This document shows positions 27,001 to 38,741 of a stretch of DNA of 64,000 nucleotides, piece by piece. Position numbers and translations under genes: made by a program. The stretch lies in assembly GCA_008933995.1 (NCBI GenBank), contig WARS01000007.1, positions 7,188,923 through 7,252,922 of the forward strand, given 5' to 3'. Numbering within the stretch: the stretch's first letter is position 1; every line of letters begins with the position of its first letter. The notes beneath the pieces were generated by a model that was not told where the DNA came from, searched no databases, and saw only the letters and a program-made list of their open reading frames with translations. This stretch comes from Datnioides undecimradiatus. Taxonomy: Eukaryota; Chordata; Actinopteri; Lobotiformes; Datnioididae.

Positions 27001-30000
27001 CTTTAAATGTGGGTGAAGACTTGCCGCGTTCTTTGCGTGATGCACGGCGTTTGTATGAGGAACCCTTCAGGTCGTACTTGTAGTGCATCTTCATGGCACG
27101 CGGCAGCACATTGTTCATCACCACAACACGGACAGTGACACCACTGCACTGGATGCAGTAAAGACCGTAAAACTTAGGCAGCAGTGTCCTCGGGTTCTGA
27201 TTCAGGTTCTACAATGAAAAAGTAAAAGCAGACTTTTCTGAGGATAAAATGTTAAATAGAGACATCTCGGATGAATAAATATGGTTTATTAAAAGTTGCA
27301 TGTAAAATGATACCTCTAAAGCATCAGTAATTGACAATATAAATGTAAGCTGAAATCTCTATGGCTCCTCATGATTTTAAAACTTTGTTCACAAATTTGA
27401 GTCTTTGAATTTCAACTTGTTTTGCCAACATGCAGTATATTTCATGGATATTTAAGTGAATAAACTGTGGTAGTGAGACACACAATGCTGCCTTTAAAAT
27501 AAATCTTCCTGCCCATTGAAGAATAAATAAAATAACTATGTCTGATCATAAACTTAGAGTGTAATTTACATGTTTGTTTGCACTTTTCTGCTGGTGGACA
27601 GCTGATGGTGCTCATGCACAAAGGAACAAGGATAAACAACTACAAGCTTGGACTGTAAGCTATCAAACAAAGACATAAACAATTGTGGTGAGAGTTTGAG
27701 GCGGGAGCTCACCATGTAGTAACCAGGAAGCAGCTTTTGCAGGAACTCAGCCTCTTTATGTTGCACTGTCTTAATGATGAACTCATCATCGCTAGTGAGG
27801 TAGAACCAGGAACTGCTGGCACCAGGGTTGGACAGCTCGATCAGAGGCTCATTACAGATGGAGTACTGAAATTCAGAGTAATGCAACAGTCTTAGCATGG
27901 ATAAGTGTTGCAATAGATCAATTATCTGAAACCCCCACCACTTTGTGCTGATTCAGAACGATGAGGAAACATCACACTGACCAGATAGTCATCTGGTTTG
28001 ATGCCAAACAGCTCTCTGAAGTAGCGAAAGGCCAGTGGTGCGTATGTTTTCAGACGGAAATCTGGGAAGTGATGTGCTGGAGTCAGGTTGCTGCCCTCAC
28101 TGAAGAAAGTATTAAATGTTAGGACAAGAAAACCATCATTGTATAAAAACAAAACAGTTTATATATCTTTAAGTCTGTGTTGTCCATTGCTCTCTGTACA
28201 AATCAAATATCACATATCAGATGGATCTGAATCTAAGGGGTCAGCTCATTCAAAAAGCAATGAAACCACTCATTTTATCCAGAGAGACATTTTTTCTATT
28301 ACTTGGTGAAAGTGGTTTGTCAGTTCTTTCAGCTGGACAAACATTATATTCCCTCCACATTTCAGTTTTGGGTGGACACAGAGAAAAATAATCTCACTGG
28401 ATCAGTTGCTATCAGTAAATCATTAATTCATTAATTCAATTTGAATACATTCCATATTTCTGCACATTGAGTTCCATATAGCCCTTAGCTTGTTGTATTC
28501 CTGGCAGGTTGGCAAGTCCTGGACACCTTCATCTTCTCTCCATGTTTGGTGTGTCACACAAACGAAACACTTTGCATCACGTCACCGTACTTAGACTAAC
28601 CACCCACTGAGAAAAGCTCAGTTAGCAAGAATGGGAACAGGTTGTTGTCTCCTGGGTGATGCAGTTTATTTTGGGTCTTTATGAATCACCCAGAGAACCT
28701 GATATGGAGAGGGTGCAAGTGGCAGCTTATGAGAAGTGCCGGTGTACAAGAGAAAGTCACAATATCTGGATGTCTAAATATTACTAGAGGTAGGTAGAAA
28801 AATAGAGCATGAGTTTATTATTGAATTCATCAATTAAGTTTATCATTCTGAAATTGATTTTGAATATGCACACTGGGCAAATGTAAACAATAATATGTAG
28901 AAATGGGTGTGTACCTGGGCAGGAAGACGCTCTCTACCACGGAAAAGTCCTGCATGAGAACATCTCTGTCTGGTTTAGAGCTGAGGTTTCCCACAGCGTA
29001 ACCAATGCCCAGCTGGATGGCTCCTTTCAGAGCAGATGCTGTGGGCTAACAAAATATGACAGAGAAGAAGAAACACATTATTTAAAATAAAATAAAATAA
29101 AATAAAATTAAATATATGTATATATTGGCAACAGCAGTGTTGATTAATGAGCCTATCCAATCAGAGATTGGTCCCAGCAAGTGCTTTACTTTGTCCACCA
29201 AGAAGGTTCAGTTTACTGTCTGTTAGCAGGCAGCTTGTGTATATATGAGGCTATAAATAAACACAGTAGTGTTCTGACTTAACTGCTCACATCAACATGC
29301 CAACATGTTTGAATGTCAGTGCTTCAAAGTGTCAGTACTTCAAACTATGAGTTTTCCCCACCAACTGTACACTAAACATCCAAAGATAAGATTTACAATA
29401 ATTGATTAATTCATTAATAATGGATTTATTAAATTTTGTTAGCATGCTAATATTTGGCAGTTTGCATAAATGTCATTGGTTTTGACATTCTGGTCATGAA
29501 GTTAAGGGATCGCCAAAGATGGTGATGGGGTTGAGGTGGGGAACATGAATGCATGTATCAAATTTCATGGAAATCCATCCAAGAGTTGCTGAGGCATTTC
29601 ACGCAATGTCTGAAAAGTCGACCTTGTGGTGAAAAAAAGTGGACCATAAAAGTCATTGAAGTTCATCCGCTGGTGGCATGAATGTAGAAAAAACTATACT
29701 ATACGTAATTGAATGCTTTAATTTCATAGATGGTATTTCCTGTTTTTTACTCATTTTGATGTTATTTGTCAATCTGATATCATGAGAAAAACAGGAAATG
29801 CCTTACTATATCAGTCAACTTAACACCACAACACCTCATGAGGATACTCTGTGGATTGTTGCAAATTTCACAGAAATCTATCCAATGGTGAGAAACTTCA
29901 GTCTGGTTCAATCTGTTGAACCGATTGACAGACCAACATTGATTCCTCCTGAGCTGTTTTGATGTTATAGTAAGTCTAAAATAAGAATTTGATAATTAAC

Positions 30001-30088
30001 AATGACGTCTGCTTACCTTTTTATGATCCTTTGACACTTTAGAGGTTTTGGTTCCTCTTCCTAAAGTGTCTGTGCTGGTTGTTGACAT
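23073..30088 (-). CDS. pip5k1b: PIP5K1B: phosphatidylinositol-4-phosphate 5-kinase type I beta, ten coding exons
   Basis: Phosphorylates PI4P to PI(4,5)P2 at membranes. Coding exons on the minus strand: 30017-30088, 28915-29045, 27982-28099, 27713-27865, 26912-27208, 25011-25195, 24462-24542, 24047-24095, 23854-23938, 23629-23769, 23424-23514 and 23079-23175 with read-through to a stop at 23073. All phases join, giving about 501 aa against 540 in human. Landmarks: ATP-site Lys139 in EFIIKTV; DLKGS at 204-208; MDYSLL near 265; GIIDILQSY at 337-345; activation loop with Glu352 (KKVEHSWK), the residue that favours PI4P over PI5P. The beta type is supported by VFLPSEG, PLAFRYF, MHEGL.FD and the C-terminus LDVYL. 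Oddities: a 24-aa non-conserved N-terminus, and one residue fewer before MHEGL than I recall for human. The last codons could instead splice at gtatga (VYL|). There are 12 segments in all, the last two forming the tail. Confidence 0.95.
23967..24009. repeat. (CA)n microsatellite inside a very short PIP5K1B intron
   Basis: About 21 CA units. On the coding strand this is a GT run occupying about 40 percent of the 108-base intron 23939-24046, upstream of the 23938 acceptor. Confidence 0.9.
29260..29950. repeat. Teleost-type interspersed repeat in PIP5K1B intron 1
   Basis: It contains phrases I recognise from common fish repeats: gttagcatgctaatatttgg near 29440, then atttcatggaaatccatcca near 29570 and a related caaatttcacagaaatctat near 29870. 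The second and third phrases look like two diverged copies of one unit. No coding capacity is seen, and the family name is uncertain. Confidence 0.5.
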
Positions 30089-30099
30089 TGTTTTGCCAG

Positions 30100-32252
30100 A
30101 GAGAACTTGATCAGAGGGAAGCTTAGATGCTCTTCCTCCAACTGTGAGGCTGACTAAGTTCCTTTTTTCCCCTCAATGATGAATGACCAGGTGCAGTGAT
30201 TTACCTTGAATGGTCTTTACCGAAACTGTATTTTCCAGGTCTGCTGCTCCTGTTGATGAGGTAGAGAGAAGAGGTTACATAGTGTGTGACATTTGCAGGA
30301 ATGTTGATGCAAATAACTGATTACTGAAGTTCATTGAAGATTTCAGGGTTCTTCTTCCATAGTTTGTCAGTCCAGGTCAAACTGTCCTTACTTTCATCAG
30401 GCTTCCAGGGTCTTTAAAGACCTTTCTGTCCACGGCACTGCGAAGTTCTGAGGGACCACCAGTGTTTGTCAGAATCTTTAGCCCCAGAATCCTTCACAAC
30501 AACCCTTAATCCTAATTAAGAAGGATTGGAAAAATATTACATACCAAATTCCCCTGTTTTATAACACTATTCAAGGGGACTCAGTGCTCTCTTGCTTACA
30601 TATATGATTGTCAACTCTCTTAAAAAAGAGAGAGTGAGAGTGATGACCAGAAAGTGTTTTTAATAGTAAGAAATTAATAAACTTTTTGCTGTATCAGTAA
30701 ATTGTCCAAACCTATTAAAAATATTGAAAAGACTGTCTATAAGATTTAAAACATTTGAAAACATTTAATATATTTCAAATACATACAGTGTTTATATACA
30801 AAAGAAATAGTAAGTGGACTTTCACTGAGCCTTGAGGGACTCCACAAGTCATTTATATTACTTAAGAGAACATACTGATATACCTTCCCATTTTTGAAGT
30901 AACCAAGCCAGGGGTGTGTGGCCCTTCCAGTGGCATATATACTGTTTTGACCTGACTGTCTTTGGTAGTCTACAGAGTAATTGAGAGATGAAGGCAGTTT
31001 TCATTAATTTTGTATTACTTTTTAGACCATACAGACACCAGCATGTTAAACAGAAAAAGTTGCATTCTTGTCAAAACATTTTTGTTTATTAGTCAACCTT
31101 CAGCGCAGATCCTTACAGACAAGCCCTTGTTTATTTTAAGTACTGCCTCAGGATGTGGTATTGTGGTCTGACTTGGGGAGAAAGAAACTGTTTCTTAAGC
31201 GTCATGATGAGAGGGCTAGTTTGTCAAGGATTGCCAAATTGTTTGCATATTTTAATTGGAGGCTGAGGGGATCAAGAAACCTGCTAAAGATTATCCCTTT
31301 TCAAAAACAGACTCTGGGATTAGTGGTTACAGTAATGAATGGGGTTAAATATATGTACATAGAGTCTTTGACAGGTCATTTCAGGTTTCCTGTGCAAAAC
31401 CTTACATATTGGAAACACACAGAGTGATGTAACAGTACAACGTGGGCACAGCATGTTGCATTAAGCATTAGTACGTGCGTTAGTTTGCCTCCTGAATGGT
31501 TTAGAGAGTTTAGTTTTGGCCCTTATGGCTGATTAATAACACCAGAAATATAGCTGATTACAAAATAAAAATAAATAAAATACAAAAATCATTTGACTGA
31601 GAATGGTGTTAATTGGTAGACTAAACTAAGGGATGAGGGGTTCAGTACCCACCTTGGTCAAGGTCTGGGGCACTAAACATCACCACATACAGCCACCACA
31701 TACAGCCTCCATAACCACCACAAAGTTCAACCAAAACCTCTTGTAAACATATTTTCAACAAAGCATGAACAATATAACTCTCATGGAGGCAGGACTGGGC
31801 TGGTGTATACACTGCATTAGCTTCAGCCAGCTGTGTGGCTGTCTAGTGTATATGTAACTTATCAGGCTCAGGTAAATTCAGGTGAATATTTAAACCTGCA
31901 CACCCTCACACAGCATGTACACGGTAGCTCTTTTGCATGCATGTAAATGGTGACAACCTCATCCATGTTATTGCCGACATTTTACTTTCTGTCTCTGACT
32001 GAAGGGAAGTGAAGCTGATTTCCTCCTGTGATACCATCACCAGCTCCTCTCCCTCCTGAGCGACACACAAACTGCCTGTACGCGCTGAGTGACATTATTA
32101 TTACTATTATTAATTATTTAAGACAGCAGATATAAAACTACAAACCTACAGCTAAGTGTTTTATGTCATTCTAGCAGAAACAAAAATAAAATATGACAGT
32201 TCAACAAGTGGTTCCATCCTCAGTGACAGGAAATGAACTTAGAGGATCTTAC
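30100..32252. other. PIP5K1B upstream intron; no other gene seen
   Basis: A 90-codon plus-strand frame (31155-31427) occurs here, but it has no recognisable motif and no splice-consistent neighbours. Additional untranslated exons around 30170-30260 are possible (a caag|gtaaat donor-like site), but cannot be fixed. Confidence 0.4.
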
Positions 32253-32400
32253 CTGGACACACATGTTTGTATGAAGATGGCAGTGAATGCAGGTCAGTTA
32301 CACACCAATGATACACCGATGTTGTGAGGTGTAAAGACTGACTGCCCGAGATGAGATGACGAACAAAGTGCAGCAGTGCAGCACAGTGCATCCTCACCAC
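32253..32400 (-). promoter_or_regulatory. pip5k1b: Probable PIP5K1B 5' untranslated exon and promoter region
   Basis: On the minus strand ...CATGTGTGTCCAG is followed by gtaagatcct (donor at 32252). It lies 2.2 kb upstream of the start-codon exon, whose ATG has a pyrimidine-rich AG about 22 bases upstream that could serve as an acceptor. The upstream flank is a CT-rich tract (32403-32480) of a kind often seen at TATA-less promoters. The transcription start is not determined. Confidence 0.35.
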
Positions 32401-32402
32401 TT

Positions 32403-32480
32403 CCTCTCTCTCTCTCTGTCTCTTCCTCTCTCTATCTCTCTCTCACTGTGTGTGAGTGTCTCTCTCTCTCTCTCTCTCTA
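32403..32480. repeat. TC-rich low-complexity tract
   Basis: Runs of TCTCTC with interruptions lie just upstream of the putative PIP5K1B first exon. Confidence 0.85.
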
Positions 32481-35018
32481 TCCACCCACCTGTTGTGTTA
32501 TTCCCTAGCACCTATGAGGCAGACTGAAGTGTTGCCTGTAATATTGCATGTAGAAGTCTGTGGGAAAAAAATACAAGTGAAACCAGAGCCTTTATAACAT
32601 TTTGTAATCATTCTCATTTTCATACAGTTGTTATTGAGCTCTTGTTGTATGTTTGTACTTTTTTAAACATTTTAATGCAATGATAATGATATCGTAAAGC
32701 AAACTGAGCATCCTTTTGACTACAACTGTGGTTGCTGGAATAATATTCATGATATTGACAAGGATGTTATTAGTTAATAGATGTTGAGCAGCCAGTTAAA
32801 AATATCTACCTATTGATTTGTACGAGGCAGAGGACAATAGAGACGTGACAGGATATGAGAGGAGAAAGAGATGAGAAATGATGAACAACATTTCCTCAGC
32901 TGGACTTGAACCAGTGGTGTAATCTAATTACATACATTTACTCAAGTACATGGTACTTGAAAAGCCTATAAATAGCAGTGAACTGTGAAAGATTAGTTGG
33001 TACAGTCATGTCATGTTTTGCATGCACCATAGGCCAGACATTAATATATAGTCCTCATTAAATTAAACAATCTACGCTTATTAATAAACTGTGAATACAT
33101 TATATAAACCACATTGTTCTTTTGGAAAATGATCACACAAAATACTGTAAAATAAAAAAAAAACAACCCAGAGCATATATTAAAAAAAAAACAACATGTG
33201 TCTTTCTTACACACTACAAAAGTACAGGGTAAGGTTCCACGTGCCTGGCATGAATGAGTTTTCTCAGATACAGTGTCAGTGTTTCCATCTGGCCTCTAGG
33301 GGGTGCTGGTGCAGCTCTAGCACACCTGCCAAACCTTTCAGTTCTTAAGGGATCACTGCATTTTCCCTAAGGTGTGGTAACACTGCTCAATTTTATTAAT
33401 CTGTTCTCAACTCTGCTGCTGTGCACTTTGTTCCTGTCGAATGCCTGAGAATTTTCTTTTGTTCATTTTCATTTCCTCTGCAAACACTGGCTTTGTATTG
33501 TTATTTACTCCTGAGATAAAGTCTCTATTTTTCACCACTGTCTTTCTCTTTTTTCTCTCCAGATATTTGCCATTTTTTCCTCTAAGTAGGCCAGAGTTCG
33601 ACCTGTTGGAGGTTTGTTTGGGAACACAAGAGGGGACAGGCTGCCTGCAAGTCGGACGTCAAGATGGTGACTTGAGGCCATCAGATATGAACTCAGTCCT
33701 CCAAGATTTAACTCACAGCCTTTGTCATATTTGGCTGCAGTACAGCTGTGAGCTTACAGAGCACAGACTTCCTGTTTCTCTTAAATATACTTTGCTTAAT
33801 ACTTCTTTCTGAAAGTCAATCAGATGACGCAAAAGAAAAGGAATAAAGTGACCACAAAGACACAAAAGTATCACAAGAGGTGTGATCCCATCCAGTTATT
33901 TCTTTTAATGTCAAAATTTCTTTGCTATATTTCCATTTTTACATACTCTCTACACTCTATAAGACACTTAAGCTGGATTTGTGGATGAAATGTGCCATAA
34001 AAATGAATGATAGATGAGAGATAAAACTACTGCTATAGCCAGCATCACAGGTTTCCTCCCATGATCTATTTTATATTTTGTATAGTATCCGTGGAGAGGA
34101 GTGGTATGTTTATTTTGCACATTTCCTTTACATATACTTCACTGATTTCTCATTGCACTCCTGTAATTTTGTCAGAATCATAATTGACAGTTTAAACAAA
34201 AGTGAAGTCTAGCCTGCACCAATGCGACTCAAGCAGTGATGAGGAGTGAGCTACAAAGGTCCGGCTCTGTCTAACCCCACACCCACGGACATTTTTTGTC
34301 TTTGTTTTCAGCCCCAACTAATGCTGACTCAAGTGACATCACTTGTGGCTGTCTATCACTCCTTAACATCTGCAAACACACTATGATTTGAAAAAATGCT
34401 TGGAGTGAAATAATGACACTTGGTTTACCAATTTGTATCAAAATTGTGTATTGTGCATTTCATTTCTAAAAAAACTGCTATGAGAGCAGGAGAAATCTCC
34501 CCTTCTCTCTATTGACATGTTTGCTTTTCTCATTTTAAAGGTCGAATGTAAGACTGAATGACTTGCCAATAATTTTATTGTCTAACATTATCCACAAGTC
34601 AAGTGCACAGAGTGCGTTGAGCCTCTCCTATAGGGACATATAGATCAACATGTCCAAAAATGTGAGGTTATATAATGGTTATGCCATGTTATGTCATGTC
34701 ACAGTATGTAGACTGAGAGCAACATAAGCCACTGGTTGTAATCAGAAAATCTGTTTTGCTCTTATTGTAGTGTAAACTAATAAGAGTATGCTCCACTGCC
34801 TCTACTGGACTGTACTCAACAGTTTGAGAAACTACTTTCAGAGAACTTCACGTTGTTTCATGGTACACATGACCTGAATACAACCAAATGAGTTTAATTA
34901 GTTAAACCAAAAAACACGTGAATTAGTTCTTAGATCATTTTGATTCTTAGATGATGAACCTCTGAACGTCTGTGTGTGTTGTTAGTCTGAAGGTTTCTCT
35001 GACTTCAGTGAGTGTCTG
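32481..35018. other. Intergenic region between PIP5K1B and the ANGPTL-like gene
   Basis: No exon was recognised on either strand. In particular there are no fibrinogen-like motifs (GGWT, WLG, GWW) that would extend the ANGPTL-like gene. The open frame 33441-33812 has no domain signature. Confidence 0.5.
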
Positions 35019-35024
35019 TTTATT
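35019..35024 (-). terminator. Polyadenylation signal for the ANGPTL-like gene
   Basis: AATAAA on the minus strand, 275 bases past the stop of the proposed last exon. This supports the gene ending here. Confidence 0.35.
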
Positions 35025-35298
35025 TGGGTGTGTATGAGCAAAGTATCTTCCCACAGCATTTCACCACCATCGTCAACCACAATATTGTGGAAGTCAGAGC
35101 CACAACACAATGACTCAGGAACAGTAAAGTTGTCTTTTCAAACAGACCACAACTGATGGCTGTTTTTGACAGTAGCCCAAATATGAATTTATCTAAATTG
35201 GGAAGCACATTTGTTGATTCTGTTGTGGGTTTCAGCAGCTCATTCTGTCAGCCATTCTAAATGAGAGTGAAGTCACTATGTTGACGCAGCTGTGCTCA

Positions 35299-37429
35299 TC
35301 AGACACAGTCGGGGCCAGAAACTGGTCTCAGTGCTGCTGGGAGCCTCTCAGACATCTAAAACATACACAAAGAGACAGGTCACGAATAAAGACATGCACG
35401 TTTTACTATAGAAAATGTGCTTTTATCTGGACATACAGTTTATATTTATATTTATCTCGTACATGTTGTTATATATTTTTGGATAATATTATGTTAAATA
35501 TCCACTTTTTCTGCTTTGTTTGTTGCTGCATTTTAGTTGTTTTGCATTTGCCCTTTTTGTGTATATCTGCAACTATTTGCACATTTCACTGCATCATTTT
35601 AAAAAACAATTGCAAATAAATTTGAACTGATTTATCAATTTATTGATTTTTTATTTTTATAACACATCTCACTAATAACATTAATTATTTCTTGAACTAA
35701 TTAAAAATAAATAATATTTCAACAATACTTCATTTACTTTAGGGAGTCTAATCTCTTGGACTAAAAGTCATACAAATACAGCTATAACTACTACTAACAG
35801 AGCAATTACATGTCTAAAGTCGGGCAATAAGAAGAAGGCATCAGCATACCTGTTTCTCCAGGTGGTCAATGTACTGCAGGTGTCTGTCAATCAGTCTGTC
35901 TCGGGCTGAAACCTCTGAGGTCAGACTGGCGAGCCTCCGGGTCTGTTTATCGATGATAACCTACAGCACAACAAAGATATTAGATGACGAGAACAGTCAA
36001 GTCTATCATGTCTACTGAAAAACATGTGTCTACAACAACACAGAATAATAATAATAACAGAAAAACATTATTTTTAGATTTTACAGTTTTATCTGACATT
36101 TAGGAAAAAAAGAACTAAGCAAAAGGGAAGTAATACATTATGTGGCCAATAGTGTGTGGACATCCATGCGGTGTTTGAAACCTTGTTTGGCTTAAGCCCC
36201 ATGGTTTCAGTGCTGGTTAATCTTAATGTTTCAGTGTACACTGATATTTTAAACAATAATGTGCTTCCAACTCTGCATCAACATTTTTATAAATGTTTTG
36301 TCCTGTTTCAACTTAATAAATTGCATTGATTACAACTGAGAATTAGATGTCTTTATATTCCACCAGGGCAAGTACGTGTCTGTGTATTGGTTCAGTTCTT
36401 AGTTTTTGCTCACCTTCATGGAGCTGATGTCGAGCTGATCTCGCCCCCCTGTCCTTGGCTCAGTCAGGCTCGTCACCCTTTGTAGGATCCGGTTCATCTG
36501 GTTCTTTGTGGCTCCCTGCTCCGTCTCCAGATCCTCCAGTACTTTCTGCAGATCTCCGATTGCCCTCCACAGCCTGTCCCCCCTGGCACTCTGTATCTGC
36601 AGGTTCTTCCTTACCTAAAGAACACAACATTCATCACATTATTTATGTATTATTTATATATGTTCTTGTCCAGAACAGTTTTCATTGAAAGCGCTATATT
36701 TGACAGTGGGCAGCATCATGTGTATCATTTAGACCAGCATGTTACAGAGTATTATTCAAACCCACTGAGATCTATTTCAGACTTAAATGTGATGATGCTG
36801 CAGTAAAAATCATGGTGTTATGGTGCATACATAGGATACATTTTAAGCTTTTACATAACAAAAGTTTTAACACAAAAGCATCAACCCACAAAAAGGAAAC
36901 ATAACTACATGTATATTTTACTTAGCACTAAAGTAGAAGATAAATGAGTTTCTTAAAAATAAGGAAAACTAATACAGAAATACAGCACAACAGTGCACTG
37001 TATTTAAATTGTTTCATGGATGAATATGTTTTAACAGGGACCAGAGCAAAGTGAAAGCATATTTGGCTCCCCAAATTGCCTATTAAGGTAGATTTTGGCC
37101 TTTTTCAAATGCTTCAGGCTCACCTGCCTTTGAGTCCGGCCTGCCTGTAAAGTCTGCTTACGAAAGCTCTCCAGACTCTTTGTGGCACTGTCCAGGTCTG
37201 CTGCCACCTGCTCTCCCTGCTCCTCCAGCCGTGCGGCGTTCTCTTCCACCCCCCGCAGCAGGTGAGCTAGTCCCAGGGAGAGCATCCTCAGCTGAGACAC
37301 TGGGACCTCACCTGCCTCCTGCGATATGGAGGCATCACTTGGTGGAGGGGCAGTCTGGGCCTGACACAGCCCCACCAGCAAAACGGATATCTGCAGCACT
37401 CTGGTCCCCCTCATACTCCTGGATTGCAT
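35299..37429 (-). CDS. ANGPTL8-like secreted coiled-coil protein lacking a fibrinogen domain
   Basis: Four exons join in phase: 37124-37429 (102 codons), 36414-36614 (67), 35850-35960 (37) and 35299-35355 (18 plus stop), for 224 aa. Residues 1-25 form a signal peptide (second Met at 6, hydrophobic VLQISVLLVGLCQAQ). Residues 45-60 (SQLRMLSLGLAHLLRGVEEN) match the lipase-inhibitory segment of ANGPTL3/4 (LA.GLLQLG.GL). The remainder is heptad-rich coiled coil, including QVAADLDSATKSL and LWRAIGDLQKVLEDLE. ANGPTL3/4 continue into a fibrinogen-like domain; this gene does not. Human ANGPTL8 (198 aa, four exons) also lacks that domain. Family members regulate lipoprotein lipase in plasma. A TTTTAAAG at 37543-37551 could serve as the TATA element. 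The last exon is short and is the least certain part. Family placement is confident; orthology with ANGPTL8 is inferred. Confidence 0.75.
36130..36180. repeat. DNA-transposon/MITE terminal fragment in an ANGPTL-like intron
   Basis: The phrase tatgtggccaatagtgtgtg followed by gacatcc resembles terminal repeats of Tc1-like MITEs that are frequent in fish. No partner terminus was located. Confidence 0.35.
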
Positions 37430-37551
37430 CAGGTGAAAACTCTAAGTCCTTTCCTGCTGGCTTTAAGATCTAGATCCCAAAACTTGAAAACCCAGAACCA
37501 GATCAGCACCATATACCAGATATTTGGCTTAAGAGAGCAGGTCTTTAAAAG

Positions 37552-38617
37552 CTCAGGAGTCGTAAAGAGATGAATCCACATATGCAGGGCTTCTAGTGTC
37601 CTGATGTGTCTCAGATGTTCCCTGGGGAGATCTGGAGCTCATGACTGGGGAAGAATAAAGGGACACGGAGAGGGAGGAGAGCCAGACGGAGATGAGGGGG
37701 GAGTTCCTAGACTGACGCATGATCTATAAAATAGGAAAATTAAAGCGAGTTATGAAAAGTGACCTGAGAAAACCTGTTATGATTTGACACTGTATGCATA
37801 AAATTAAATTTAATTAAGTTATTTACTTAAAGTCATACCCAGAATTGGTCCCAAATCATGTATGCACGAGACATCATTTCATGACTCCTGTTGAAGCATT
37901 ATCAATATCATCTGATGTTATAAAATACTCAATCATAATGCACAGTTACAAGTGAAAGGAGTTGGTTTACTGTGATCTACACTTCGCTGAATTTTGGACA
38001 CTTTTCTCATCATGCACATTGGTTTTATACATGAAAGTGAGGCAAGAGAGACATCTTCTGGCTGGTTGGGGAGCTGCAATGACCCTCTTTCCGTTGCAAA
38101 CTGGGAGGTGTGATGATAACCGTGAACTGTTCACAGTCTAGTCACTTACTTTGCATGTTTGCAGTTTGGTACTCACATTATAGCGCACAGTGACTTTAGA
38201 AGATCCTGGTTGGAAACAAGATTGATGATTGTACAGTAAATGTTCACAAAGACAAACCCACGAACTAAAAGAGGTTGAAATGCTTTGTAGGACTGCAGAT
38301 TTTGTGATAGCTCTCTGTGACTACACGTTACACAAAAACATTTAAAATATTACAAAAAAGAAATAATAAAAATCTATGGTTTTGAATAAAGGCTTTGCCC
38401 CTCAGATTCACTGTACTTACTATTCAACAGTGTTTCCAATAAAGCTTTGTTGAACTGAACTGGATTGAGACACAACATGACTTCCTACACTCAGAGTCAG
38501 GCTGAAAGAGCTGCTTTGTGCCAATGAGGGACAGACCAACAAACTGTTCTTTGAATTGTTTTGGAGTTGGGGCTGGCCTTATGCAGAAACGACACTATGT
38601 CAACTCATAAAGCCTGA
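37552..38617. other. Intergenic stretch upstream of the ANGPTL-like gene; nothing recognised
   Basis: AT-rich sequence without splice-consistent frames on either strand. Confidence 0.4.
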
Positions 38618-38740
38618 TTTATAAAGGAGAGAAAGGCGTCACTCTCAGCCCACTCCTTCCTCCTGGCATTCAGGATTCAGGAGAGAGCAACAGGGAGACA
38701 GCGTCACTGGGCCATTGCATGAGTGAGGCTGCAGACCACA
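38618..38740 (+). promoter_or_regulatory. Candidate TATA promoter plus first exon of an unknown plus-strand gene
   Basis: TTTATAAAG at 38618-38626 is followed by about 90 bases of possible 5' UTR, an ATG at 38719 and seven codons (MSEAADH). One base then precedes the donor gtaagtc at 38741. The arrangement of TATA, start codon and donor is that of a genuine first exon, but a 22-base coding piece is weak evidence. A phase-compatible acceptor occurs at 41578 (ttaccttcag), but the sequence that follows is not recognisable. Confidence 0.3.
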
Positions 38741-38741
38741 G

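Noticed and set aside
31155-31427. 90-codon plus-strand frame
   Set aside because: No motif, no promoter, and it lies within the PIP5K1B upstream intron.
33292-33318. CTCF-like CCTCTAGGGGGTGCT
   Set aside because: Two mismatches in core positions.
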